Positions 1 to 7,559 of a DNA stretch of 19,197 bases are shown in pieces; positions within the stretch are counted from its first letter, which is position 1, and each line of letters starts with the position of its first letter. The notes beneath the pieces are model-generated. The model made no database searches. It worked only from the letters and a program-made list of their open reading frames with translations, and was not told where the DNA came from. The translations under genes and the position numbers were made by a program. Origin of the DNA: DASPPF01 sp032906705 (GTDB taxonomy: Archaea; Thermoproteota; Nitrososphaeria; Nitrososphaerales; Gagatemarchaeaceae); contig JAJTZC010000023.1 in assembly GCA_032906705.1 (NCBI GenBank), positions 1-19,197 on the forward strand. Direction: 5' to 3'.

Positions 1-756
1 AGAGGGAAGATCCCCTTCGGCAGCACTTGGTGGATGACAGAAACGGGCGGGATATTGATCAGCATACTGCCGGGAGGTGAAATGGTCCCGATGAAGCCCG
101 GGACCAACGGGTTCTCGATACCCGGAGTCGAGGCAGAGGTAGTGGACGAAGCGGGTAGGCCTACCGCGCCACTGGCCAGGGGATATCTGGTCATCAAGCG
201 GCCCTGGCCGGGGATGCCCCTGACGATTCACAAGGACCCGGAAAGATACAGGCAAGTCTACTGGAGCAGGTACCCGGGATGGTTCGACGCCGGCGATTAC
301 GCCGTCAGGGACGCGGACGGCTACCTCTGGATCCTAGGCAGAGCCGACGAGGTGATCAAGGTCGCCGGGCACAGGCTGGGGACGTACGAGCTAGAGTCCG
401 CCCTGGTGCACCATCCTGCTGTGGCCGAGGCTGCGGTTGTCGGGGTTCCTGACGAGGTCAAAGGGGAGGTGCCGGTCGGGTTCGTGATCTTGAGGTCGGG
501 GAGCGTGCCGAGCGAACAGCTGAGGGACGAGCTGAAGCTCAGGGTGAGGGATCATGTCGGGCACATCGCGATGCTGAGGGAGGTCTTCTTTGTATCCAAG
601 CTGCCCAAGACCAGGAGCGCGAAGATAATGAGGAGGCTGGTCAGGGCGGTAGTCCTCGGCACGCCTGTAGGTGACGTGACTACGCTCGAGGACGAGGCCT
701 CGGTTGAAGAGGTAAGGCGCGCCTACGACGAGCTGAGGAGGGAGATGTCCAATTGA
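1..756 (+). CDS. acs: Acetyl-CoA synthetase (AMP-forming), C-terminal part, truncated by window edge
   Basis: The frame is open from base 1, so the N-terminus lies outside the window. It would activate acetate (or another short acid) to acyl-CoA through an acyl-adenylate in the cytoplasm. Visible hallmarks are the adenylate-forming core motif STWWMTETGG at the left edge, where the second Trp of the WW pair is the residue that shortens the acyl pocket in known acetyl-CoA synthetases. Then come WFDAGDYAVRDADGYLWILGR at the domain hinge, KVAGHRLGTYELE in the mobile C-terminal domain, and LPKTRSAKIMRR, which holds the conserved catalytic Lys that is acetylated in relatives. The usual Gly before that Lys is Ala here. 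Its product feeds the thiolase and HMG-CoA synthase encoded just downstream, although rpoP lies between and no shared operon is evident. Propionyl-CoA synthetase is an alternative. Confidence 0.93.
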   Translation, partial: RGKIPFGSTWWMTETGGILISILPGGEMVPMKPGTNGFSIPGVEAEVVDEAGRPTAPLARGYLVIKRPWPGMPLTIHKDPERYRQVYWSRYPGWFDAGDYAVRDADGYLWILGRADEVIKVAGHRLGTYELESALVHHPAVAEAAVVGVPDEVKGEVPVGFVILRSGSVPSEQLRDELKLRVRDHVGHIAMLREVFFVSKLPKTRSAKIMRRLVRAVVLGTPVGDVTTLEDEASVEEVRRAYDELRREMSN

Positions 757-862
757 GTCAAATTGACACGTTCCATTTTCGGGTGGTGCGCGCTCATTAG
801 CTCCTCGTCACCACTCGATAACGGAACAGAACCGCTGGCAAAAAGACAGAAATACCAGCGAC

Positions 863-870
863 CGAGGTGA
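863..870 (+). promoter_or_regulatory. Shine-Dalgarno sequence of rpoP
   Basis: CGAGGTGA matches the archaeal anti-Shine-Dalgarno sequence well and ends about 10 bases before the ATG at 881. It fixes that start, and marks rpoP as having a leader, unlike most first genes in this window. Confidence 0.6.
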
Positions 871-880
871 TTCGAAAGAA

Positions 881-1084
881 ATGTCCGAGACTCCTGTCGC
901 CGCCCCGGAGAAGCCAGCCGAGCCGGTGAAGGTCTTCGCCAGCGCGGTCTACGAGTGCGTGAGGTGCGGCACCCGAACCACCCAGGAAGAACTCTCTAGG
1001 CTGCCAGAGGTGAAGTGCATCTGCGGTTACAGGGTCTTCAGAAAGTCCCGTTCCTCTCTCGTCAAGCAGATCAAGGCAGTCTAG
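881..1084 (+). CDS. rpoP: DNA-directed RNA polymerase subunit P (Rpo12), with a C-x-C second knuckle
   Basis: This is the small zinc-binding subunit of archaeal RNA polymerase, equivalent to eukaryotic Rpb12, which helps hold the Rpo3/Rpo10/Rpo11 platform to the large subunit. The conserved part is residues 24-67: YECVRCG is the first zinc knuckle, then VKCICGYRVFRKSR, then the basic tail VKQIKAV that is typical of the family. The first about 23 residues are an Ala/Pro/Glu-rich extension that most family members (roughly 45-50 aa) lack, but a good ribosome binding site supports this start. The second knuckle reads C-I-C-G where the family usually has C-x-x-C-G, so one residue is missing between the metal-binding cysteines. 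The gene stands alone between acs and the HMG-CoA synthase gene. Confidence 0.9.
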   Translation: MSETPVAAPEKPAEPVKVFASAVYECVRCGTRTTQEELSRLPEVKCICGYRVFRKSRSSLVKQIKAV

Positions 1085-1160
1085 GCTCCGAGAGGGCCGC
1101 GAGCATCTCTTCCCTGATTTCGGCATTTGTCTATTCCTCCAAGGCCTATCTGCCGTATCG

Positions 1161-1169
1161 TTTATGTAT
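1161..1169 (+). promoter_or_regulatory. TATA-like box before HMG-CoA synthase
   Basis: TTTATGTAT stands out in GC-rich sequence. A start about 26 bp downstream would give a leader of roughly 20 nt to the ATG at 1208. It lies inside the longest open frame (from 1127), which argues that the upstream 27 codons are not translated. Confidence 0.5.
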
Positions 1170-1207
1170 CCGATGACGCGGGCAAGGTTGATTCTCATTT
1201 GCACGTC

Positions 1208-2242
1208 ATGAGAAGCAAGGCTCCTGCAGCAATCAAGGGATACGGCGCCTACATTCCCCTATACAGGCTGCCCACCACGGAGATTGCGCGAGTCTGGAAG
1301 GGAGGCGGCTCGGGACCAAACGTCGAGAAGACGGTGGCTTCTATGGACGAGGACACGGTCACCATGGCAATCGAGGCTGCCCGGCAGGCGGTGAAGATGG
1401 CAAACGTCGACCACCTCGGGGCTGTCTTCGTTGGCACGGAGTCTAAGCCCTACGCTGTGAAGCCAACCAGCACAATGGTCGCCCAGGCGCTGGGCCAGCA
1501 CCACACGCTTGCCGCCGACCTCGAGTTCGCGTGCAAGGCGGGCACGGAAGCGATTCAGATTGTCACAGGGCTCGTCGGCTCTGGGATGATCGACAATGGT
1601 CTGGCGATCGGGATGGACACGGCTCAAGGCAGGCCGGGAGACGACCTAGAGTACACGGCTTCGAGTGGTGGGGCAGCATTCGTGATCGGCAAGAAAGACG
1701 ACGACGCGGTAGCGGTCATCGAGTGCAGCACTTCGTTCGTCTCGGACACCGGAGATTTCTGGAGGAGGGCCCACGAGAGATACCCGCGCCACCTGTCCAG
1801 GTTCACGGGCGAGCCCGCTTACTTCTTCCACATCGAAACCGCAGTCAACACTTTGTTCAAGGAGACAGGGCACAAGGCGAGCGACTTCGACTACGCAGTC
1901 TTCCACCAGCCCAACCCAAGGTTTCCAGTCGAGGTCGCGTCAAGGCTCGGGTTCAACGCCGACCAAATCAAGACTGGATTGCTCAACCCCATGATAGGGA
2001 ACACATATGCGGGCAGCTCGCCAATCGGGCTCGCCGCGGTGCTTGACGAGGCGAAGACGGGCGACAAGATTCTTCTTGCCAGCTTCGGGTCAGGCGCAGG
2101 GTCTGACGCATTCTGCATAGAAGTGATGGAGGGATTGAAGAAGAAGCGCGGCATCAACCCGACTGTGAAGTCGATGCTCCAGAGGGGAGTCAAGATTGAT
2201 TACTCGACTTACACAAAGTTCAGGGGCAAGCTCCACAAGTAG
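1208..2242 (+). CDS. Hydroxymethylglutaryl-CoA synthase, archaeal type
   Basis: Condenses acetoacetyl-CoA with acetyl-CoA to HMG-CoA, the precursor of mevalonate and so of archaeal isoprenoid lipids. From the ATG at 1208 the protein is 344 aa, the usual size of archaeal enzymes, and begins shortly before the conserved IKGYGAYIPLYRL. The open frame runs back to 1127, but the extra residues are not family-like and hold the likely TATA box. Catalytic residues can be placed: Glu in VGTESKPYAV (about 78), nucleophilic Cys in ADLEFACKAGT (about 109) and His in AVFHQPNPRFP (about 233), plus the thiolase-fold loop NTYAGSSPIGLAAV near the C-terminus. The thiolase gene follows after 8 bp and the DUF35 gene abuts that. 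In archaea these three proteins form one complex that passes acetoacetyl-CoA directly between the active sites. Confidence 0.95.
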   Translation: MRSKAPAAIKGYGAYIPLYRLPTTEIARVWKGGGSGPNVEKTVASMDEDTVTMAIEAARQAVKMANVDHLGAVFVGTESKPYAVKPTSTMVAQALGQHHTLAADLEFACKAGTEAIQIVTGLVGSGMIDNGLAIGMDTAQGRPGDDLEYTASSGGAAFVIGKKDDDAVAVIECSTSFVSDTGDFWRRAHERYPRHLSRFTGEPAYFFHIETAVNTLFKETGHKASDFDYAVFHQPNPRFPVEVASRLGFNADQIKTGLLNPMIGNTYAGSSPIGLAAVLDEAKTGDKILLASFGSGAGSDAFCIEVMEGLKKKRGINPTVKSMLQRGVKIDYSTYTKFRGKLHK

Positions 2243-2250
2243 GGATTGGC

Positions 2251-3414
2251 TTGGCGAGGAGCAGGGCTTTCGTCGCCTCGGTAGGTTTCACGAGCATAGG
2301 CGACCATTGGGAGAGCTCGCTGCTCGACATGGCAGTCGAGGCTGCGAGGAAGGCGTTGAAAGGCGCCCCCAAGGTCCAGCCACAACAGATCTTCGTAGGC
2401 AACATGTTCAGCTCGATGGGGGCGTCACAGGAGCATCTGGGGGCACTTCTTTCGAGCGCGCTCGGCTTCGAAGGAATTCCAGCCTTCAAGGTGGAGGCAG
2501 CCTGCGCGTCAGGCGGGGCCGCGTTCAACGTGGCCTACAAGCTTGTGAAGTCAGGTGCCCTGGACTCGGCCCTTGTCGTTGGCGTCGAGAAGATGAGGGA
2601 CCTAGAACCTGAGGCAGTCTCGCTGGCACTTGCCATGGCGGAGTCTGCCGAGTACACCCAATTCGTCGGGGCAACTTTTGCGGCCCTGAACGGGCTGCTG
2701 GCACGATACTACATGGAGCAGATGAACGTCACGAGGGACGAACTGAGTTCGATACCTGTCATCGACCACAAGAACGCGGTCACGGCGGAGCACGCACAGT
2801 TCAGGAAGGCAGTCTCGCCAGAGGTCGTAGCAAGGTCGGCGATGATTGCTGACCCGCTGAGACTCTTCGACTGTGCTCCTATAGGCGATGGAGCAGCTGC
2901 GGCGCTCCTAGTTGGCAACGGGGCTGCATCAGGATCAAAGGAGTCGCTCGTCGAAGTGGTCGGGGGGAGGGTGGCGACCACTCAGTTCAGTATCTACGAA
3001 CGGAAGGACATGCTGAAGTTCAGCGCGACAGAGCATGCCTTCAAAGAGGCCATCGCGGAGGCGGGCGTCTCGCCGAAAAAGCTGGGCTTCGCCGAGTTGC
3101 ACGACGCGTTCTCCGTGGTCGGGGCGCTCTCCCTCGAGGCAATGGGCTTCTCCAAGAGAGGCATGGGGTCAAAGGACGCGGCTCGGGGAAATTTCGACCT
3201 CGACTCCGACATGCCGATCAACACGTTCGGCGGGCTCAAGGCACGGGGGCATCCGGTCGGGGCAACGGGAATGTACCAGGTCGCGGAGGCTTACCTTCAG
3301 CTGACCGATCGGGCGGGCAAGAACCAAGTGAAGGACGCGGAATACGGGGTCGCCCAGAACATCGGGGGCGTCGACACCACGAGCGCGGTCCACGTTTTCA
3401 GGAGGGCGTCATAG
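2251..3414 (+). CDS. Acetyl-CoA acetyltransferase (thiolase), archaeal HMG-CoA synthase partner
   Basis: Makes acetoacetyl-CoA from two acetyl-CoA, supplying the HMG-CoA synthase encoded just upstream. The protein is 387 aa from a TTG start that fits the family N-terminus (ARSRAFVASVGFTSIG); no ATG or GTG lies at this point in the frame. The nucleophilic Cys85 is in VEAACASGGAAF. The His of ELHDAFSVV is near residue 284 and GGLKARGHPVGATG near 330. The C-terminal block reads AQNIGGVDTTSAVHVF, like archaeal and SCP2-type thiolases, without the C-terminal Cys-Gly of bacterial biosynthetic thiolases. Spacing of 8 bp upstream and 0 bp downstream shows tight co-transcription and probable translational coupling. 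The thermodynamically uphill reaction depends on channelling in the three-protein complex known from methanogens. Confidence 0.94.
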   Translation: MARSRAFVASVGFTSIGDHWESSLLDMAVEAARKALKGAPKVQPQQIFVGNMFSSMGASQEHLGALLSSALGFEGIPAFKVEAACASGGAAFNVAYKLVKSGALDSALVVGVEKMRDLEPEAVSLALAMAESAEYTQFVGATFAALNGLLARYYMEQMNVTRDELSSIPVIDHKNAVTAEHAQFRKAVSPEVVARSAMIADPLRLFDCAPIGDGAAAALLVGNGAASGSKESLVEVVGGRVATTQFSIYERKDMLKFSATEHAFKEAIAEAGVSPKKLGFAELHDAFSVVGALSLEAMGFSKRGMGSKDAARGNFDLDSDMPINTFGGLKARGHPVGATGMYQVAEAYLQLTDRAGKNQVKDAEYGVAQNIGGVDTTSAVHVFRRAS

Positions 3415-3801
3415 GTGGCGATTCAATCCTGGAGAATGAGGGAGAAGTACTACAGGCTCATGGGCAACAAGTGCGAGAAATGCGGGGCAGAGTACTTCCC
3501 GCCAGTCTACAAATGCAGGAAGTGCGGGTCGGAGAGCGTTGCGGACAAGGAGATGCCGAAGTCTGGAAAGATCCTCACCTACACCCAGCTGCACGAGCCC
3601 TTGCCGGGCTTTGAGGCCCAGGCTCCGTTCTTCCTTGCCGTGGTGGAACTTGAGAACGGCGCGAGGGTGCTGACCCAGATAGTGGACTCATCAGACGAGG
3701 AAGTCAAGACCGGGGCGCGGGTTAGGGCCACGATAAGAAGGGCCAAGGTCGATGGGGAGTCGGGTCAAATCCTTTACGGATACAAGTTCGTCGTCACCTG
3801 A
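3415..3801 (+). CDS. DUF35 zinc-ribbon/OB-fold protein of the thiolase-HMG-CoA synthase complex
   Basis: A 128-aa protein with an N-terminal rubredoxin-like zinc ribbon (CEKCGAEYFPPVYKCRKCG, about residues 20-40) and a C-terminal OB-fold ending YGYKFVVT. In archaea this protein bridges thiolase and HMG-CoA synthase and provides a shared CoA-binding site. The GTG start lies directly against the thiolase TAG stop. GGAGG at 3401-3405, inside the thiolase 3' end, is spaced 9 bp from it and decides the start. Gene order and abutment indicate one operon of HMG-CoA synthase, thiolase and DUF35. The name ACAT/HMGS scaffold protein would also be fair. Confidence 0.93.
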   Translation: MAIQSWRMREKYYRLMGNKCEKCGAEYFPPVYKCRKCGSESVADKEMPKSGKILTYTQLHEPLPGFEAQAPFFLAVVELENGARVLTQIVDSSDEEVKTGARVRATIRRAKVDGESGQILYGYKFVVT

Positions 3802-3830
3802 ACGCAATGACGGTGCCACTGCTGACGCAC

Positions 3831-3840
3831 GAGTTTTTCG
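3831..3840 (+). terminator. Possible T-tract terminator after the HMG-CoA operon
   Basis: Five consecutive T (3834-3838) about 30 bases after the DUF35 stop and before the next promoter-like region, consistent with archaeal oligo-T termination. There is no strong hairpin. Confidence 0.3.
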
Positions 3841-3857
3841 CGCCGTAACTAAGAAGA

Positions 3858-3865
3858 CTTACATC
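3858..3865 (+). promoter_or_regulatory. TATA-like box before the antiporter gene
   Basis: CTTACATC is centred about 27 bp before the TTG at 3889, the spacing expected if the transcript begins at the start codon. Confidence 0.35.
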
Positions 3866-3888
3866 TGCTAGGCTCGAACATCTCTCGC

Positions 3889-5094
3889 TTGCCGTCCGCG
3901 GAGCTTGTGATCACGGCCTTCCTGGGAATCGCACTTGCCGCCTCTTTGGTTTCTCGCAGGACGCACACGCCCTACACCGTGGTGCTGGTCATAATTGGGC
4001 TGTTGCTTGCCGCCTCGTCAGTCTCGCAATACCTTGGGGTGGACCTTCTCTACGACAGGTTCGTCGGAGGGGGACTGTTTGTGGGCCTCGTACTGCCAGC
4101 CCTGCTCTTCGAGACCATGATGAACCTGGACGCGTTCGAGTTCAGAAGGGTGCTGCGACCCGCCCTGCTCCTGGCGACCGTCGGGACACTGATCGCAACC
4201 TTGGTTGTCGGCTACATCATGTTCCTAGCTGCCGTGCTCTCCCTCTTCTCTGCATTTCTTTTTGCGGCTCTGATAGCCCCGACAGACACCGCAACCGTGC
4301 TCGAAGTGTTCAGGAGGATGAGTGTGCCAAGGTCCCTCTCAACAATGCTGGAGACGGAGGCCGCTTTCAACGACGCCACCGGCGTTGTTGTCTTCACTGT
4401 CATACTGACATCCTTCAGCGCGCTTGGACAGAGCTTCTTCCCTGCCCTGGGACAGTTCATCTATGTCCTCGGGGGCGGTGTCATAGTTGGGCTCGCGGTC
4501 GCATACGGCGCGAGGATGCTAAGCAAGCTCGCGTCCGAGCCTCTTCCGCAAATAATGCTGACGGTCGCGGCTGTCTACGGTTCCTTCGCCCTAGCTTCAG
4601 CGCTCGGGGTATCGGGGCTGATCGCAGTGGCGCTGACCGGGTTATACTTTGGAAACGCAACCATGAGAGGAAGGCTGCCCGGGCCGACCGCGGACGAAGT
4701 CAGGAGCTTCTGGGTGATCCTCGCTTTCGTGGCAAACACGCTCGCTTTCCTCTTCGTTGGTCTAAGCACGAACGTTGTGGCCCTGCTTGGAGGATTGATT
4801 CCCATCGGATTGGCTTTCGTAGCTGTGATGGCTTCGAGGTTTGCCTCGGTCTACCCCCTCATGACGCTGGAGAGGCGGGCGGGGTTCGACTTCCCCCGGA
4901 AATGGATCAACGTTGCCACGCTCGCAGGAATGAGAGGGGCCTTGTCAATCGTGTTGGTCGCCTCGCTTCCCGACACCGTCGCCGGCAGGGACATGATGGT
5001 AACCATGACACTCGGCGTCGCATTCGTATCAATCGTGGTCCAGGGCTTCCTGCTTGACAGGTATGTGGGAAGGGCCTTCCGCCAAGCTGAATGA
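3889..5094 (+). CDS. Na+/H+ (cation/proton) antiporter, CPA1 family
   Basis: A 401-aa integral membrane protein with about 11-13 hydrophobic segments, expected to exchange Na+ (or K+) for protons across the cytoplasmic membrane. The CPA1 core is clear: LFETMMNLDAFEFRRVLRP, then ALIAPTDTATVLEVFRRMSVPRSL, then LETEAAFNDATGVVVF, where Asn-Asp is the ion-binding pair of electroneutral NhaP/NHE exchangers. LAGMRGALSIVLVASLP near the C-terminus carries the conserved Arg. The segment usually TDPVAV reads TDTATV, so a Thr replaces the Pro. The start is TTG at 3889; an in-frame GTG at 3907 is an alternative that removes six residues. It is a single gene with its own promoter-like box, and there is no C-terminal TrkA or other regulatory domain. 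Confidence 0.9.
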   Translation: MPSAELVITAFLGIALAASLVSRRTHTPYTVVLVIIGLLLAASSVSQYLGVDLLYDRFVGGGLFVGLVLPALLFETMMNLDAFEFRRVLRPALLLATVGTLIATLVVGYIMFLAAVLSLFSAFLFAALIAPTDTATVLEVFRRMSVPRSLSTMLETEAAFNDATGVVVFTVILTSFSALGQSFFPALGQFIYVLGGGVIVGLAVAYGARMLSKLASEPLPQIMLTVAAVYGSFALASALGVSGLIAVALTGLYFGNATMRGRLPGPTADEVRSFWVILAFVANTLAFLFVGLSTNVVALLGGLIPIGLAFVAVMASRFASVYPLMTLERRAGFDFPRKWINVATLAGMRGALSIVLVASLPDTVAGRDMMVTMTLGVAFVSIVVQGFLLDRYVGRAFRQAE

Positions 5095-5167
5095 AAAGAG
5101 GGAAGGAAGAGACTCCCGACGCCATGGTGCACTCTTGAGAAGTCCTCGGCGCAGTCGGACGTAACTG

Positions 5168-5176
5168 CATATATCC
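5168..5176 (+). promoter_or_regulatory. TATA box of glyS
   Basis: CATATATCC is centred about 30 bp before the glyS ATG, placing transcription initiation at or within a few bases of the start codon (leaderless). No Shine-Dalgarno sequence precedes that ATG. Confidence 0.6.
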
Positions 5177-5201
5177 ACAGACTGGCGAACCCACGCCAAC
5201 T

Positions 5202-6665
5202 ATGTCCTACGACGACGTGGTGAGGCTCGCCCAGCAGAAAGGATTCTTCTTCAAGGCTGCCGACTCGTATCCCAACTCGCCGGCGGGTTTCTGGGACTAC
5301 GGTCCGCTCGGGGTTTCTCTGAGGAACAGGTTCGTGGAGCTGTGGAGGAGGATGCTTGTCAAGAGGGATGGAATGATAGAAATCGACGGGGCCCAGATAC
5401 TGCCGAAGGCGGTCTTCGAAGCGTCGGGGCACCTGGCGGGTTTCACGGACCCATTCGTCCAGTGTTCAAAGTGCGGGTCCGTCTTTAGGCCGGACAAGCT
5501 GATCGAGGAAAAGACAGGCGAGAGGACGCCAGAGAAACTCGCTGACGCAGACTACGACAAGCTGATGGCCAAGGCAGGAGTGAAGTGCCTGAAGTGCAGC
5601 TCGACTCTGGTCGGGACGAAGCGGTACAACATGATGTTCAGGGTCGGGGTCGGAGCCCAACAGGAGGAGGCCTACCTTCGGCCAGAAACCTGCCAGTCAA
5701 TCTTCGTCGACTTTCCCCTCCTCTTCAAGACGCAAAGGATCAGGCTTCCAGTCGGGTTCGCCCAGGTCGGCAGGAGCTTCAGGAACGAGATTGCTCCGCG
5801 CCAGGGCCTCATCAGGCTGCGAGAGCTTAACCAAGCCGAGGTCGAGGTCTTCTTCAATCCGAAAAAGGCAGATGACCAGAGGTTCCGCTCCAAAGAAAGC
5901 GAAGCGCTCAACATAGCCGGCCCGGATGGAACCGCCGAGGAGACCTCGGTCAAGGATGCTTTGAAGGCAGGAGTCATTCCGAATCCACTAGCGGGCTACT
6001 ACCTCGCGCTGATTCAGGACCTGTACATAGCCGCGGGAATCGAAAAAGCGAAGCTGCGCTTCAGGCTTCTTCAGGATCAAGACAAGGCGTTCTATTCGAA
6101 GGCGGCCTACGACTTGGAGGTGAGCACCTCGGTGGGTTGGGTCGAGCTCGTCGCATGCAACTACAGGAGCGACTACGACCTGGGGCGGCACTCGAAGATG
6201 AGCGGAACGGATTTCACGGTAGACGACGGCGGCGAGAAGGTCCTTCCCCACGTCTTCGAACTATCAATGGGAGTCGACAGGAGCATCTACGCAATCTTAG
6301 AATCTGCCCTCAAGGGCGAAGGCGAGCGCAGGACCCTCGAACTCCGGCCCTTCCTCTCCCCTCTGAAGCTGGGCGTCTTCCCTCTGGTGAACAAGGACGG
6401 ACTGCCCGAGCTCGCTCAGAAGGTCTACATGGCCGCGGCCGAGGTCGTCGACGCCTTCTACGATGGTTCGGGATCGATAGGCAGGAGGTATGCCAGGGCC
6501 GACGAGGTAGGCGTCCCGTTCTGCGCGACCGTGGACTACGATTCCTTGAAGGATGCATCAGTGACTCTGCGAAATAGAGACACGCGCGCACAGGAGAGAG
6601 TCAAGGTTGCGGACCTTCCATCGAGGACCGCGGAGTTGACGAAATACCCGCCGATATTCGGCTAA
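5202..6665 (+). CDS. glyS: Glycyl-tRNA synthetase (archaeal/eukaryal alpha2 type)
   Basis: Charges tRNA-Gly with glycine and ATP. At 487 aa this class II enzyme is compact for the family. It starts with the typical MSYDDVVRLAQQKGFFFKAADSY and FWDYGPLG. A zinc-type insertion has paired cysteines CSKCG (about 88) and CLKCSS (about 129). LRPETCQSIFVDF is the glycine-site segment. Motif 2 is FRNEIAPRQGLIRLRELNQAEVEVFF (from about 194) and motif 3 is VFELSMGVDRSIYAIL (about 357). The anticodon-binding domain LSPLKLGVFPLVNKDGL...RYARADEVGVPFCATVDYDSL fills the C-terminus. The glycine-site segment has Cys and Ser where most enzymes read ETAQGIF. The stop codon overlaps the stop of the convergent DUF92 gene by 4 bp, and no terminator is seen between them. 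Confidence 0.95.
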   Translation: MSYDDVVRLAQQKGFFFKAADSYPNSPAGFWDYGPLGVSLRNRFVELWRRMLVKRDGMIEIDGAQILPKAVFEASGHLAGFTDPFVQCSKCGSVFRPDKLIEEKTGERTPEKLADADYDKLMAKAGVKCLKCSSTLVGTKRYNMMFRVGVGAQQEEAYLRPETCQSIFVDFPLLFKTQRIRLPVGFAQVGRSFRNEIAPRQGLIRLRELNQAEVEVFFNPKKADDQRFRSKESEALNIAGPDGTAEETSVKDALKAGVIPNPLAGYYLALIQDLYIAAGIEKAKLRFRLLQDQDKAFYSKAAYDLEVSTSVGWVELVACNYRSDYDLGRHSKMSGTDFTVDDGGEKVLPHVFELSMGVDRSIYAILESALKGEGERRTLELRPFLSPLKLGVFPLVNKDGLPELAQKVYMAAAEVVDAFYDGSGSIGRRYARADEVGVPFCATVDYDSLKDASVTLRNRDTRAQERVKVADLPSRTAELTKYPPIFG

Positions 6666-7471
6666 GCTACTGCGACTGCCACGCCGAGCGCCCCGACAGC
6701 TCCAACAAGGGTAGCCAGAAGGTTGACCACGTTGTTCTCGATGAAGATGATACCACTTGTCCGATGAGTCGGTTCACCGCAGTGCCGGATCGCCTCCGTT
6801 GGCTTCATGCAGACATTGCAGTAACCCTTCCTCTGGACCGCAGCGCCCAGCAAGCTGTCGAAGACGGCTCCTCCCAGCCCGCCAACGAGGCAGGCCAGAA
6901 ACACTAGCGTAGGACTCCTTACAACCCCAAGGAAGAAGGCCATTACTCCAATCACCAGAGACGCCAGGACAGCGCCCCCGAAACCCAGCAGCGATACGCC
7001 GCCCGATGTGCCAGGAGGGACGGCCTTCCTCGGATTTGTGATCAATCTGGGCTGGCCTTTGCTGAGCAGGCCGAGTTCTGTGGCAACGGTGTCAGCCGCG
7101 GCGGTCGAAAGGCTGCCAAGGAACAACACGGCGGAGGCCAGTCCTGGGCTGAAGTAGCCCCCGACAGCGAAGATTGAAGCGAGCCCGCCGTTAGCCAAGA
7201 TGTTTGGCCAGTTCCTCGCCCCGCCTTTTTCCTGTGCTCCACCCAGCTTCTTCTTGTACTCGTACTTGTACCAGGTGAAGGCTACCCCGAGCGTGAAGAA
7301 GACTGCGACTATGGCGAACCACTGAAGCCCACCCCCAAGCACTATGGAGAACCCAACAGCCACACTGGCCAAGAAACCTCTCCCATCCAGCGCCTTCAGG
7401 AAGATGGCCGCAAGCGCGAATGCGACCACCAAGAAGAGGTAGGCAACCACGGTGACGGCCGTGAGCACCAA
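6662..7471 (-). CDS. DUF92 family integral membrane protein (TMEM19/VTE6-like)
   Basis: A 269-aa protein with about six or seven transmembrane segments. Family marks are LKALDGRGFLASVAVGF near the N-terminus, GSLSTAAADTVATELGLLSKGQPRLITNPRKAVPPGTSGGVS in the middle, GGLGGAVFDSLLGAAVQRKGYC, and the late membrane loop ENNVVNLLATLVG. Plant VTE6 of this family phosphorylates phytyl phosphate to the diphosphate. An analogous prenyl-phosphate role in archaeal lipid recycling is attractive but unproven. The start is TTG at 7471 with GTG as the next codon, so either could be used. A minus-strand T-rich box is centred about 29 bp upstream. Its 3' end overlaps glyS by 4 bp, so convergent transcription could interfere. 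Confidence 0.85.
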   Translation of the reverse strand: MVLTAVTVVAYLFLVVAFALAAIFLKALDGRGFLASVAVGFSIVLGGGLQWFAIVAVFFTLGVAFTWYKYEYKKKLGGAQEKGGARNWPNILANGGLASIFAVGGYFSPGLASAVLFLGSLSTAAADTVATELGLLSKGQPRLITNPRKAVPPGTSGGVSLLGFGGAVLASLVIGVMAFFLGVVRSPTLVFLACLVGGLGGAVFDSLLGAAVQRKGYCNVCMKPTEAIRHCGEPTHRTSGIIFIENNVVNLLATLVGAVGALGVAVAVA

Positions 7472-7496
7472 ATCTCTCCACGCCCGATGGCTTTGA

Positions 7497-7504
7497 GTAA
7501 AAAA
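7497..7504 (-). promoter_or_regulatory. T-rich box: DUF92 TATA box and/or terminator of the upstream small gene
   Basis: On the minus strand the sequence is TTTTTTAC. It sits about 29 bp before the DUF92 start, as a TATA box would. Its T6 run, 55 bp after the stop of the 89-aa gene, could equally end that transcript. Confidence 0.4.
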
Positions 7505-7559
7505 CCTTGGTGTGGCGAAGCTAGGTCACTTCAAGCCAGTGCTCTCGGCTCGGCAGTCT

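Noticed and set aside
1127..1207. Longer N-terminus for HMG-CoA synthase
   Set aside because: The 27 extra residues do not resemble the family and contain the probable TATA box; the ATG at 1208 gives the normal length.
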